DNA of 39,170 bases. Origin: Spirochaetaceae bacterium. Its GTDB lineage: Bacteria; Spirochaetota; Spirochaetia; SZUA-6; Bin103. The stretch spans positions 1 through 39,170 of the forward strand of contig JAPPGB010000051.1 in NCBI GenBank assembly GCA_028821475.1, given 5' to 3'. The notes beneath the pieces were generated by a model, which was not told the DNA's origin, did not search any database, and saw only the letters and a program-made list of their open reading frames with translations. A program made the position numbers and the translations under genes. This document shows, piece after piece, positions 31,715-39,170 of the stretch (position 1 is its first letter; each line of letters begins with the position of its first letter).

Positions 31715-31920
31715 CAGACATGCACTTCAACGTGCCGGGTCTCTACCGTCAGAGGTAGCCCTTGCTCCGCACGCACCGCGAGGCATTCCTTGATCGCCTC
31801 CCGCACGTTCGCCTGCGCCTCTTCCTCCGTAGTCCCCTGGCTGACACAACCGGGGATCGCCGGACACTCGGCGACGTAGGCGCCGTCTTCGTCCCGTGTA
31901 ATGGTAATCAGGAGCTTCAT
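31714..31920 (-). CDS. hicB: HicB-type antitoxin
   Basis: Antitoxin of 68 aa with the partial RNase H-like HicB fold: MKLLITITRDEDGAYVAECP, IPGCVSQGTTEEEAQANVRE and AIKECLAVRAEQG. It lacks a C-terminal DNA-binding domain, so it is a short HicB; autoregulation would need another factor or HicA binding. Start ATG 31920 matches the family N-terminus. GAGG about 12 nt upstream is a weak ribosome binding site. The hicBA pair sits between the aminotransferase and GH117 genes, on the same strand as both. Confidence 0.92.
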   Translation of the reverse strand: MKLLITITRDEDGAYVAECPAIPGCVSQGTTEEEAQANVREAIKECLAVRAEQGLPLTVETRHVEVHV

Positions 31921-31938
31921 GTGTGCAGCCTCGCGGAC

Positions 31939-31967
31939 ACTATACGGTGCATGGAAACGTCTGACCA
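31939..31967 (-). promoter_or_regulatory. Candidate promoter for hicBA
   Basis: On the minus strand: TGGTCA, 17-nt spacer, TATAGT, about 20 nt before the hicB ATG. Inferred start near 31932 gives a very short leader of ~12 nt. Confidence 0.45.
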
Positions 31968-32032
31968 CATAGCTCGGCTGCTCGACGATGAATTCGTCAC
32001 CGGGCGCCGACTTCAATGGTGGCGCGTCCCCG

Positions 32033-32046
32033 CCGTCGGGGCTACC
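32033..32046. repeat. 14-bp direct repeat, hicBA right boundary
   Basis: Second copy of CCGTCGGGGCTACC, one base short of the GH117 stop codon at 32048-32050. See 31418-31431. Confidence 0.75.
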
Positions 32047-32047
32047 G

Positions 32048-33205
32048 TCAGGCGCCGGCGCCGGTCAGGAAGGAGCGCTCTTCGGGGGATAGGGGAAAGG
32101 CGAGATACTGCTCCGCGGTGTACTGGCGGGCGCCCTTGAAGCCGGGCCGTTCGAGGTCGCGGCTCAGGCTGCAGTCGAAGCGCAGCAACCGCGAGCGGTA
32201 CCGCTCCTTGTAGCTCGACCGCACGAAGCAGAGGCCCCACAGGATGCCGCGACCGTCGCCGTTGTTTGCGAGCAGGTCGGGGATGTAGGGGCCGCCGGCG
32301 TGCGGAGGAATGTCGACGATTGCCTTGAGCTGGAAGTTGAGGCCGTCCGGCGCGTACTGCACGGTATTGCCCTCGTTGCCGTTGCGGATTTGCAGCGACG
32401 CGATCCCCTCCCGGTAGGGCCACAGCATGGTTTCGTGACCCGAGTTGAGCACCGGGTTGCCTTCATACTTGGTGAACGGCCCCTCCGGCGTGTCGGCGAT
32501 CGCCACCCCCTGCGCCAGGTACATCGTGTCCGGCGACTTGAAACGCACCGGGTGCCCCTTGTAGTAGAGGTGGATCCGGTTGCGGTAGATCAGCGGGTAC
32601 GGGTCGTGGATCGAGTTGCCGTCCCAACTGTCGCGCGGCCCGAGCGGTATCAGCTCCCGGTCGAGCAGCTCGAACGGCCCCTCCGGGTGGTCTGCCACCC
32701 CGACGCTGACCGGGCAGGAGTCGTTGCGGATCAGGTCGCTGTACACCTGCACGAACAGGTAGTAGCGGCCGTTCCATGGCAGCACGTCGGGCGTCGACAG
32801 CGACCGGCAGCCGAACTGTCCCGGCTTGGAACGCCGCAATGCCGGCCCCTTCTCTTCCCACGCGAACCCGTCGCGCGAGGTCGCCACGTAGATGTCGGCG
32901 AGATCCCAGTCGGTGGATGCGTGCGTGTCGTCGTCCTCGCCTGCCGCGACGATGTCGTTGCCGGTGCGGCGGCAGGTGTAATACACGTAGTACCGGTCGC
33001 CGACCTTGATCACCTTGGAGGGGTCGCGGCGCGATACGAAGCCGTCGTCCGGGAAGCCGGCAAGCTCGCTGTACCGGAACCGGCTGTAGTACTCGTTGTC
33101 ATACTCGGCGGTGCTGTCCCACAGGTCGTACTGCCGGTGCATGGCTGCACTGAGCTTGGTCCCTGTGGGCTTGTTCGCCGGCAGGCGGGCGGGAAAATAG
33201 TCCAT
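32048..33205 (-). CDS. GH117-family glycoside hydrolase
   Basis: Five-bladed beta-propeller glycosidase of 385 aa resembling GH117, which includes 3,6-anhydro-alpha-L-galactosidases acting on agar oligosaccharides and a galactofuranosidase activity. Family-type residues: Asp in SRRDPSKVIKVGDRYYVYYT (expected general base), HDPYPLIYRNRIHLYYKG, and His-Glu in NSGHETMLWPYREG (expected acid and neighbour), then NTVQYAPDGLNF. No signal peptide, so it probably acts on imported sugars. Start ATG 33205 has GGAGG 10 nt upstream. It is the last gene of the operon after the DUF4352-like lipoprotein, and a second homologue is at 37857. The substrate is inferred. Confidence 0.83.
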   Translation of the reverse strand: MDYFPARLPANKPTGTKLSAAMHRQYDLWDSTAEYDNEYYSRFRYSELAGFPDDGFVSRRDPSKVIKVGDRYYVYYTCRRTGNDIVAAGEDDDTHASTDWDLADIYVATSRDGFAWEEKGPALRRSKPGQFGCRSLSTPDVLPWNGRYYLFVQVYSDLIRNDSCPVSVGVADHPEGPFELLDRELIPLGPRDSWDGNSIHDPYPLIYRNRIHLYYKGHPVRFKSPDTMYLAQGVAIADTPEGPFTKYEGNPVLNSGHETMLWPYREGIASLQIRNGNEGNTVQYAPDGLNFQLKAIVDIPPHAGGPYIPDLLANNGDGRGILWGLCFVRSSYKERYRSRLLRFDCSLSRDLERPGFKGARQYTAEQYLAFPLSPEERSFLTGAGA

Positions 33206-33234
33206 TGGCTTATCGCCTCCGTGTGGTCCGGTGA

Positions 33235-33852
33235 TCACTCGAGCGCCCACTCGGCGAGGGTCGGGCGCGGGAACACGCGGCCCATGTAGCGGACGGTCAG
33301 CCCGGCGGCGTCCTTCGGGACCACGTACATGATCTCGCCGCGCACCTTCTCGCCCTTGTCGAGGTGGGGTGCGAGGACGAGCGCGTTCTCGCCGAAGTAC
33401 GGAGCGTAGGAGTACTGGTTGTCGGCGCCGTCGGTTACCGTGAACTGGCCGCGCAGGGCGAGTTGGTTGCCGTTGGTTCCGAGCGACCAGGCGCCGAGCG
33501 ACTCGAATTCGATATCGACGATCAGGAACGCGTCCTCGGGGTCCGCCTCCTTGGTGGCGGTTGCCTCGGTGCCCTTGTCGAAGTAGTCGTAGCTGGTGAT
33601 GGCGCTGGAACCGAGCACGGTCACCATGAAGGCATCGGTGGAGTAGGGTTCCCCGACCGCCAGGCGCGGATGGTCGGACGATTCGGCGCCATCGTCAGCC
33701 GCCGCGGCCGGGGCCGCACCGGCCGTTTCAGCCGCGGCCGCCGGCTCGCCGGAAGCGGCGGCGCCGCCGTCATCGGACTCCCCGTCGCCGCACGCCGCCA
33801 GCAAGATGACCGCCGCCAGCGCCCCTTGCAACAGCCGCAGCCGCACGGTCAT
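33235..33852 (-). CDS. DUF4352-like lipoprotein
   Basis: Exported lipoprotein of 205 aa. Signal peptide LRLLQGALAAVILLAAC with lipobox LAAC (C21), then an Ala/Gly/Glu linker (about 25-62) and a beta-sandwich with AFLIVDIEFESLG and VPKDAAGLTVRY. This pattern is that of DUF4352 proteins, small surface lipoproteins of unknown role. ATG 33852 is preceded by GAGG at proper distance, while ATG 33858 is too close to it. It lies between the binding protein and GH117 genes, so it may belong to the uptake or surface part of this system. Confidence 0.8.
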   Translation of the reverse strand: MTVRLRLLQGALAAVILLAACGDGESDDGGAAASGEPAAAAETAGAAPAAAADDGAESSDHPRLAVGEPYSTDAFMVTVLGSSAITSYDYFDKGTEATATKEADPEDAFLIVDIEFESLGAWSLGTNGNQLALRGQFTVTDGADNQYSYAPYFGENALVLAPHLDKGEKVRGEIMYVVPKDAAGLTVRYMGRVFPRPTLAEWALE

Positions 33853-33882
33853 GCCCATCCTCGTTGCATCGCGTTCACCCCA

Positions 33883-33922
33883 CGCGGCGGGTGGCCGGAA
33901 GGCATACCCGGCCACCGCCGCG
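33883..33922. repeat. Strong intercistronic hairpin after the binding-protein gene
   Basis: Two 15-bp arms (33883-33898 with one bulged G; 33908-33922) and a 9-nt loop. In the minus-strand message it comes just after the binding-protein stop (33952). No T-run follows, so it is more likely an RNA-stabilising or partial-termination element than a terminator. Confidence 0.8.
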
Positions 33923-33951
33923 ATTTTGAATGCTGAGTTGTCGGACCGGCT

Positions 33952-35694
33952 CTAGTAGCCCATCTCCTGCTTCAGATTCTGGTCGATCCAGACGCCGGCT
34001 TCAACCATACTGCTTGAGCGGTACGTCGTCGACGACTCGCCGTAGTAGTTCTTCACCCACGGCCACCAGTAGGTCAGCTCGTATTGAATGCCGATCGGCA
34101 CGTAGGCCGTTGCCTCGGCCACGATCTGCGCCAGTTGCGCCCACTTCTTGTTGCGCTCCTCCAGGTCCAGGGTCGCGCTGGTTTCCACGAACAGCGGATC
34201 GTAGTAGGTAGGATCGGTCCAGATGGCATCGTTCCACCCACCGGCGAAGTTGATCGAGTGCTTGTTGAAGGCGCCCACCTCGCGCTGGTTCTGCAGGGTC
34301 GAACGGATCACGTGGTAGTTCCTCTCGCGGCGTTCGGTCTGGTAGGCCAACTGCTCCAGCGCGTTGATCTCCAGGTCGACCCCGATGGCCTCCCAGTAGC
34401 TCTTGGCCAACTCCAGGATGGCGACGCTGGTGGAGTCCGCGGAACGCACGATGGTGTTCAGCTTGAAGCCTTCCGGGTAGCCCGCCTCGGCCAGGATCTC
34501 CTTGGCTCGATCCGGGTGGTACTCGTAGACCGCCCGAATCTCCGGCTCCATCTGGTCGGGCGGAATGTGGCCCGGGTAGCCTTCGATCATGGGGAAGATT
34601 CCCTCGGTTTGCGCCTCCAGCAGCACCGTTTCGGCGATCTGCCCGGCGTCGAGCGCCATCGACAGGGCGTGCCTGAGGCGCTGGTTGCTGAGCGGCTCGA
34701 TGTCGCTGCGCAGACCGAGCGCGTGGGTGCCGGAACTGAGGTAGCGGAACTTCTCCAGGTCGGGTGCGGTCTGGGCAAGTGACTGCTCCTCCTTCACCGG
34801 CATCCAGTAGTAGACGTCCAGCTTGGCAGTACGCAGGGCCGCCACGCGGGTGGAGTGATCCTTGATGATCACGTAGATCAGATCGTCGATGAACGGCGTC
34901 TCGTACTCCACGCCGTCGATCACGGTCGGACTGGCCCAGTAGTCGTCGTGGCGGTCGTAGCGCATGAACGATCCCTCGACGTATTCGGCGAACCGGAACG
35001 GGCCGGTGCCGGCCTGGTGCTCCCACTCACCGGCGCCCGCCTCGACCACCTCGGGAGCGTAGATGGCGTTGGGGTTGGCGGATGTCCACACCACCCACTC
35101 CAGGTCGAAGCGGCTGAGCTCCACCACCACCGTGTACTTGTCCTGGGCGACGATGTTGTCGATGGCGCCGCCGTCCCAGGTCCACGCCGTCGGCCTGGAG
35201 TTCCAGGCGCGCGCGAGCGCGAACGCCACGTCTTCGGCAACCAGCTCGCGCGGCTCGAAGCCGATGCTGTCGTTGCCCTGCCACATCACGCCCTGGCGGA
35301 GGTGGAACACGATCTTGTCCTCGTGCACCTCCCAGCTCTCGGCCAACGCACCCGTCCAGCACTGCTCCGGCGTCAGGTAGATGCCCGGATAGGTGCTCGG
35401 AAAGACGCCCGACCCGCGCGGCCCGCAGGTCTGGTAGTCGGTCATCAGCAGGTAGTCCATGATCGGACCGCTGTATATCATTGCAGGCGCCCTGCCCACG
35501 GTCGAGGTCTGGTCGGCCTGCACCGGTTCCAGGTCGGTCCGGAACGCGGTCAACGTGCCGCCGTGCCACGGGCCGTCGCCGGCTGCCGCCGCCGCTTCTT
35601 CCTCGCCGGTGGCGAACGCCGGTACGCTCACCAGCGCGATCGTTACGTACAGCAGCCATCGCACGACGGCCGCTCCTGCGAACTTCCTTCGCAT
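33952..35694 (-). CDS. ABC transporter substrate-binding protein, family 5
   Basis: Periplasmic solute-binding protein of 580 aa. Signal peptide (VVRWLLYVTIALVSVPAFA, about 10-28) then an acidic, Ala-rich linker. Family-5 features: GGTLTAFRTDLEPVQADQ, VFHLRQGVMWQGNDSIGFE, GTGPFRFAEYVEGSFMRYDR and LRHALSMALDAGQIAETVL. ATG 35694 has GGAGG 7 nt upstream. It lies in the GH117 operon, between the OppC-type permease and the DUF4352 gene. Family 5 includes binders of oligosaccharides as well as peptides; with two GH117 enzymes around, an oligosaccharide ligand is likely, but this is inference. Hairpins at 33883-33922 and 35742-35762 bracket the gene. Confidence 0.93.
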   Translation of the reverse strand: MRRKFAGAAVVRWLLYVTIALVSVPAFATGEEEAAAAAGDGPWHGGTLTAFRTDLEPVQADQTSTVGRAPAMIYSGPIMDYLLMTDYQTCGPRGSGVFPSTYPGIYLTPEQCWTGALAESWEVHEDKIVFHLRQGVMWQGNDSIGFEPRELVAEDVAFALARAWNSRPTAWTWDGGAIDNIVAQDKYTVVVELSRFDLEWVVWTSANPNAIYAPEVVEAGAGEWEHQAGTGPFRFAEYVEGSFMRYDRHDDYWASPTVIDGVEYETPFIDDLIYVIIKDHSTRVAALRTAKLDVYYWMPVKEEQSLAQTAPDLEKFRYLSSGTHALGLRSDIEPLSNQRLRHALSMALDAGQIAETVLLEAQTEGIFPMIEGYPGHIPPDQMEPEIRAVYEYHPDRAKEILAEAGYPEGFKLNTIVRSADSTSVAILELAKSYWEAIGVDLEINALEQLAYQTERRERNYHVIRSTLQNQREVGAFNKHSINFAGGWNDAIWTDPTYYDPLFVETSATLDLEERNKKWAQLAQIVAEATAYVPIGIQYELTYWWPWVKNYYGESSTTYRSSSMVEAGVWIDQNLKQEMGY

Positions 35695-35741
35695 GTAGTC
35701 CTCCTTCGTCGAGCTCCCGCTCGCGAATTGTCGTTGGTGGT

Positions 35742-35762
35742 CGGTCCACCCTTCGTGGACCG
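35742..35762. repeat. Hairpin between permease and binding-protein genes
   Basis: Perfect 8-bp arms (CGGTCCAC/GTGGACCG) with a 5-nt loop, about 48 nt before the binding-protein ATG. Without a T-run, it is probably an mRNA processing or stability element. Confidence 0.6.
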
Positions 35763-35780
35763 TCAGCAAAGATGCCATCT

Positions 35781-36785
35781 TCAGTCTCCCGCCGTCGGCG
35801 CGGCGACCGCACGTGCACGCCCCTCGCCTGCGGTCGCGGTCGTGCGGCGCGGTGCCAGGTGCGCTCGCACGCCGTAGCGGCCGCTGCCGCCGCGCAGCCG
35901 CGGATCGAGGATGTCGCGCACGGCATCCCCGAGCATGTTCACGCCGTACACGACCACGCTCAGCGCGACGCCGGGCCAGATCGCGATCCACGGTGCGGTG
36001 AGCATGTGCTCCCGGCCGGGACCGCTGAGCATGCCGCCCCAGCTCGGCGCCGGCGGCGGCACGCCGTAGCCGAGGAAGCTCAGGCTCGCCTCGGTGAGGA
36101 TGATGCCCGGCACCCGCGTGCTGAAGTTGATGATCAGGGGCGCGACGATGTGCGGCAGTATGTGCCGGACCAGAATCTGCGTGGTCCGACAGCCGGTGGC
36201 GATGGCGGCGTCCACGTAGACGTTGCTCTTGATCGACAGCACCGCGCCGCGGATGATGCGCGACCCGTTGATGCCCCAGCGCAAGCCCAGCACGATAATG
36301 ATCGTGGCCATGCCCGGACCCACCAGCGACATCACCACTACCAGCAGCACGATGCCGGGAAAACCCATGACGGCGTCCACGAAACGCTGCAGTATCAGGT
36401 CGAACTTGCGGCCGAGGTAGCCGCTCGACATGCCCAGCACCAGTTCCACGATCGACGACACCACCGAAGCGGCCAAGCCCACGATCATGGAAATGCGGGC
36501 GCCGTAGATCACGCGGCTGAGCATGTCGCGCCCAATGTGGTCGGTACCGAGCCAGAACCGCGCCGACGGCGGCGACTTGGCAAGCTCGGGGAACACTTCA
36601 TTGTAGCCGTACGGGGCGAGCAGGTCGGCGAACAGACCGGTGATCAGGAGCGCCACCGTCACCACCGCCCCCAGCGCACCGAGCGGCTTCTCGGTGAACA
36701 GGCGCCTCGCCGAGTCGACCCACAGGGACCGCCTTCGCGGCGCCTCCAGGTTGGCGACGTTCAGTTGCTCGGGGGCGCCGCTCAT
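35781..36785 (-). CDS. Oligosaccharide/peptide ABC permease, OppC type
   Basis: Inner-membrane permease of 334 aa. N-terminal cytoplasmic RRRSLWVDSARRLFTEKPL, first TM helix (LGALGAVVTVALLITGLFA), LGTDHIGRDMLSRVIYGAR, then the permease core and the EAA-like loop AAIATGCRTTQILVRHILPH. The 30-residue tail after GDAVRDILDPRLRGG is Arg/Ala/Thr-rich and unusually long. ATG 36785 overlaps the OppB gene's stop (ATGA). No ATPase gene nearby. Confidence 0.93.
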   Translation of the reverse strand: MSGAPEQLNVANLEAPRRRSLWVDSARRLFTEKPLGALGAVVTVALLITGLFADLLAPYGYNEVFPELAKSPPSARFWLGTDHIGRDMLSRVIYGARISMIVGLAASVVSSIVELVLGMSSGYLGRKFDLILQRFVDAVMGFPGIVLLVVVMSLVGPGMATIIIVLGLRWGINGSRIIRGAVLSIKSNVYVDAAIATGCRTTQILVRHILPHIVAPLIINFSTRVPGIILTEASLSFLGYGVPPPAPSWGGMLSGPGREHMLTAPWIAIWPGVALSVVVYGVNMLGDAVRDILDPRLRGGSGRYGVRAHLAPRRTTATAGEGRARAVAAPTAGD

Positions 36786-37786
36786 CGGTAGTGGATCCTT
36801 GGATCCAGCCACGCGTACACCAGGTCGACGCCGAGGTTGATCGCCATGATGCCGGCTGCGACCAGCAGCATCAGTCCGCTCACCGTGGCGTAGTCGCGCT
36901 TGGCGATGGCGTCGAGGATGAGTTGCCCCATGCCGGGCAGGCCGAATATGTTCTCGATGATGACGGTGCCGCCGATCAGCAGCGGCAGCAACAGGCCGAT
37001 TTGCGTGACGACCGGAATGAACGCGTTCTTGAGTGCGTGGCGCATCACGATGAGCCGCTCGCGCAAGCCCTTGGACCACGCCGTCCTGATGTAGTCCTGG
37101 CGCAGCACCTCCAGCATCATGGTGCGCGTCATGCGCATCGTCATGCCGGACAAGCCCATGCCCAGCACGATGGCGGGCAGAATGAACATCTGCAGGTTGC
37201 CGAGAGGGTCCTGGCCGAACCGGATCAGCATGATCGGCGGGGTGTAGCCCCACCAGATCGACGGCAGCACCACCACCAGGGTGGCGATCCAGAAGTTGGG
37301 CACCGCAATCAGGGCGAAGGCGAAGCTGCGCGCAAGGTAGTCGCCGATGGTGTCCTGGCGTAGCGCCGAGTAGATGCCGATCGGCAGCGAGATGAGCTGA
37401 CTGACCACCAGCGCCATCAGGCCCAGTTCCAGGGTCACCGGCCAGCGCGGCGCAATGCGCGCCAGCACCGGCTTCTTGGACCACAGCGAGAGGCCGAAGT
37501 CGCCCTGCAGGATGCCGCTGATCCTACCGTCGGGTTGCGGCAGGATACCCAGCCAGCGGCCATACTGGATTGGAGCGGGGACATCGAGCCCGAGCTCCTC
37601 CTCGATGAATGCCCGGGTGGCTGCGATGGCGGCCTCGCTTGTGCCACGGTTCTGCAGATCCTCGATGATGTTGTCGATCACGTCCCCGGGCATCAGGCGG
37701 ATCAGCAGAAACACCACGATCGTGGCGATGAACAACGTCGGGATCATGGACCAGAGCCGGCGGATGATATAGGCACTCAACTCCAA
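36782..37786 (-). CDS. Oligosaccharide/peptide ABC permease, OppB type
   Basis: Inner-membrane permease of 334 aa: N-terminal helix WSMIPTLFIATIVVFLLIRL, MPGDV, a loop with DFGLSLWSKKPV, the permease core and the EAA-like loop around RTAWSKGLRERLIVMRHALK; ends VDLVYAWLDPRIHYR, as in OppB. The first codon I can support is TTG 37786, with GAGG 4 nt upstream; no ATG gives a complete first helix. First gene of the operon, directly after a near-consensus promoter (37809-37837). Confidence 0.9.
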   Translation of the reverse strand: MELSAYIIRRLWSMIPTLFIATIVVFLLIRLMPGDVIDNIIEDLQNRGTSEAAIAATRAFIEEELGLDVPAPIQYGRWLGILPQPDGRISGILQGDFGLSLWSKKPVLARIAPRWPVTLELGLMALVVSQLISLPIGIYSALRQDTIGDYLARSFAFALIAVPNFWIATLVVVLPSIWWGYTPPIMLIRFGQDPLGNLQMFILPAIVLGMGLSGMTMRMTRTMMLEVLRQDYIRTAWSKGLRERLIVMRHALKNAFIPVVTQIGLLLPLLIGGTVIIENIFGLPGMGQLILDAIAKRDYATVSGLMLLVAAGIMAINLGVDLVYAWLDPRIHYR

Positions 37787-37808
37787 CGAGCCTCACACGG
37801 ACGGGTTG

Positions 37809-37837
37809 ACTATAGCCGCCCGTCTGCGGATTGTCAA
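37809..37837 (-). promoter_or_regulatory. Near-consensus sigma70 promoter for the GH117-transport operon
   Basis: On the minus strand: TTGACA (perfect), 17-nt spacer, TATAGT (5 of 6). The start near 37802 gives a ~16-nt leader before the TTG. The -35 lies inside one copy of the repeated TGTTGACAAT element. The best promoter in the window. Confidence 0.75.
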
Positions 37838-37862
37838 CAATCGGCTGTAAACATTGTCAACA
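37830..37862 (-). promoter_or_regulatory. Putative operator: repeated TGTTGACAAT
   Basis: Two identical 10-bp copies of TGTTGACAAT (minus strand), at 37830-37839 and 37853-37862, spaced 23 bp (about two helical turns). The downstream copy covers the -35 box; the upstream one contains the GH117 stop codon (37857-37859). Around the upstream copy, TGTTGAC-AAT-GTTTACA forms an imperfect palindrome, similar in type to LacI/GntR operators. A repressor acting here is inference. Confidence 0.5.
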
Positions 37863-39092
37863 GTCAGTTGTGAACACGGGATGGTCCGGCGGCGCAGGCA
37901 GGTAGGCGGCCGCGGGGAAGCGGTAGTTCCACGCCCGGAAGAAGCCCGCTCGGCGCACGCGGCGGCTCAGGTTGCACTCGAAGCGGACCAGGTGGCTGTT
38001 GGGCAGCGTGCCGGCCGGACCGTGGTGGAGGTGGGCCAGTCCCCAGGTGATGCCCTCGCCGTCGCGGGTATCGGTGAACGCGTCGGGCACGTAGGGGCCG
38101 GCCGCCACCGGCGGCGCCGACACCTTGCCGGCCACCTCGAAGTTGAGCCCGTCCGCGGCGTACTGCACCGTGTTCTTCTCCGGGCCCTCCAGACTGGTGA
38201 TGGCGACCACTCCCGCGCGGTAGGGGTAGAGGAACGTCTCGTGACCGCTGTTGGTGACCGGGTTGAGCGGGCTGCGCTCGAACGGCCCCTCGGGGCGGTC
38301 GGCGATCGCCACTCCCCACTGGCAGCCCAGGTCGTGGCGGTAGTGGCGGCCGAACGGAACGCCCTTGTAGTAGAGCCAGATGCGGCCGCCGCGCACCAGC
38401 AGGTAGGGGTCGTGCAGCTTGTGGCTGTCCCAGGCGCCGAACCGGATCACCGCGTCCGGGTCATCGCTGCCCGGCGCCAGTTCGGGCGCCGGCGCGCCGG
38501 GACGCAGCACCGGTTCCGGCCAGCGCCGCCACGGCCCGTCGGGCGAGTCGGCGTGCGCCATTCCGATCTGGTAGAGCGAGCGTTCGCGGTAAGGGCCCTG
38601 CAGCACCTGGTAGTAGAGGTAGTAGCGGCCCTTCCAGACCAGGATGTCCGGGGTCAGCACCGAGCGATCGTCGAACGCCCCGCGCGGGCCGCGCGCCACC
38701 GCCCGGCCGCGCTCCTCCCAGGCGTGGCCGTCGGCGCTGGTGGCGTACCACAGCTCGCCCAGGTCCCAGTCCCACACCGGTATGGAATCGGTGGCGCCGG
38801 CGAAGCCCGCGGGGGCCGGCGACTGGCGGCGGGTGTACCATACGTAGTAGGTGCCGCCGACCCGGATCACCTTGCTCGGATCGCGCCGGCTCACGCCGTG
38901 CTGTTTGCCGACGCCGCTCACCGGCGCGTACTTGAAGGCGGAGAAGAACTCGCTGCCCTGGTCCTTGGCGGGGCCGTATATCTCGTGCACCCGGCGGGTT
39001 GCGGCGCTCACCAGGACGCCCCGCCTGGCCGCCGCATCCGGATCATCGGCAGCCGGCGGCGGCAGTGGGTCCGGGCGCGGGTCGTGTCCCAC
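37857..39092 (-). CDS. GH117-family glycoside hydrolase, second copy
   Basis: Second GH117-like beta-propeller enzyme (411 aa from GTG 39092; the frame stays open to the window edge, so the true start may be outside). Alternative start GTG 39011 would give 384 aa, close to the other copy, and the 27 residues before it are Pro/Asp-rich. The expected residues are present: SRRDPSKVIRVGGTYYVWYT, HDPYLLVRGGRIWLYYKG, NSGHETFLYPYRAGV, NTVQYAADGLNF. It differs from the copy at 32048 in an added ~20-residue loop near PEPVLRPGAPAPELAPG. No signal peptide visible. Its TGA overlaps the putative operator of the following operon. Confidence 0.78.
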   Translation of the reverse strand: MGHDPRPDPLPPPAADDPDAAARRGVLVSAATRRVHEIYGPAKDQGSEFFSAFKYAPVSGVGKQHGVSRRDPSKVIRVGGTYYVWYTRRQSPAPAGFAGATDSIPVWDWDLGELWYATSADGHAWEERGRAVARGPRGAFDDRSVLTPDILVWKGRYYLYYQVLQGPYRERSLYQIGMAHADSPDGPWRRWPEPVLRPGAPAPELAPGSDDPDAVIRFGAWDSHKLHDPYLLVRGGRIWLYYKGVPFGRHYRHDLGCQWGVAIADRPEGPFERSPLNPVTNSGHETFLYPYRAGVVAITSLEGPEKNTVQYAADGLNFEVAGKVSAPPVAAGPYVPDAFTDTRDGEGITWGLAHLHHGPAGTLPNSHLVRFECNLSRRVRRAGFFRAWNYRFPAAAYLPAPPDHPVFTTDC

Positions 39093-39170
39093 CGCGGGCC
39101 GCGGTATGCCCGGCCGCGAGCGTTCCGTGCCGCCGGCACCCTCGGCGGCGCGCGCAGCAGCGGCCGCGGC

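Overview
This window looks like chromosomal DNA of a high-GC, Gram-negative-type bacterium. GC is very high in the housekeeping genes and lower between about 17.2 and 22.5 kb. Several proteins carry lipobox signal peptides, and there is an LpoB/CsgG-type envelope operon, so an outer membrane is likely. The mix would fit an uncultured, spirochaete-like lineage, but that placement is only a guess from gene content. I saw no rRNA, tRNA, CRISPR array or transposase.

Layout. 0-4 kb (+): HflX GTPase, then an OmpR-type response regulator and its membrane histidine kinase. 4-10.3 kb (-): gltB-gltD (NADPH glutamate synthase), with a 15-bp palindrome at the gltB stop and a sigma70-like promoter upstream. 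10.8-12.6 kb (+): a tightly coupled pair, a 117-aa unknown protein and a 495-aa protein whose C-terminal ImmA/IrrE-like domain has lost its catalytic residues. 12.7-15.1 kb: a SMUG1-type uracil-DNA glycosylase (-) divergent from a DUF1015 protein (+). 15.1-20.05 kb (+): four exported proteins in one apparent operon (COG3014-like lipoprotein, LpoB-like lipoprotein, unknown secreted protein, CsgG-like protein with an Asp/Gly-rich C-terminal tail).

20.05-23.65 kb is a decaying accessory segment. It contains two diverged copies of the same three-gene module, GNAT acetyltransferase - vapB - vapC. In copy 1 (20055-20685) the acetyltransferase has one in-frame TGA, vapB is frameshifted and vapC is only a stub. 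In copy 2 (22644-23651) the acetyltransferase is badly decayed but vapBC is intact. Between them lie a lipoprotein, a broken reading frame and a small membrane-anchored protein.

23.7-28 kb (-): a peptide/oligosaccharide ABC importer (binding protein and two permeases, no ATPase). 28-31.4 kb (-): a pRiA4b ORF-3-like protein, MtaB tRNA methylthiotransferase and an AlaA-like aminotransferase. 31.4-32.05 kb (-): a hicBA toxin-antitoxin pair bounded by a 14-bp direct repeat. 32-39.1 kb (-): a probable glycan-use locus with two GH117-family glycosidases, a second binding protein-permease-permease importer (again no ATPase) and a DUF4352-like lipoprotein. This operon has a near-consensus promoter overlapped by a repeated 10-bp element, and strong hairpins bracket its binding-protein gene.

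The strongest unexplained items are the 10.8-12.6 kb pseudo-ImmA pair, the duplicated GNAT-vapBC module, the GH117 transport locus with its putative operator, and the envelope operon ending in a CsgG-like protein with a calcium-binding-like tail.
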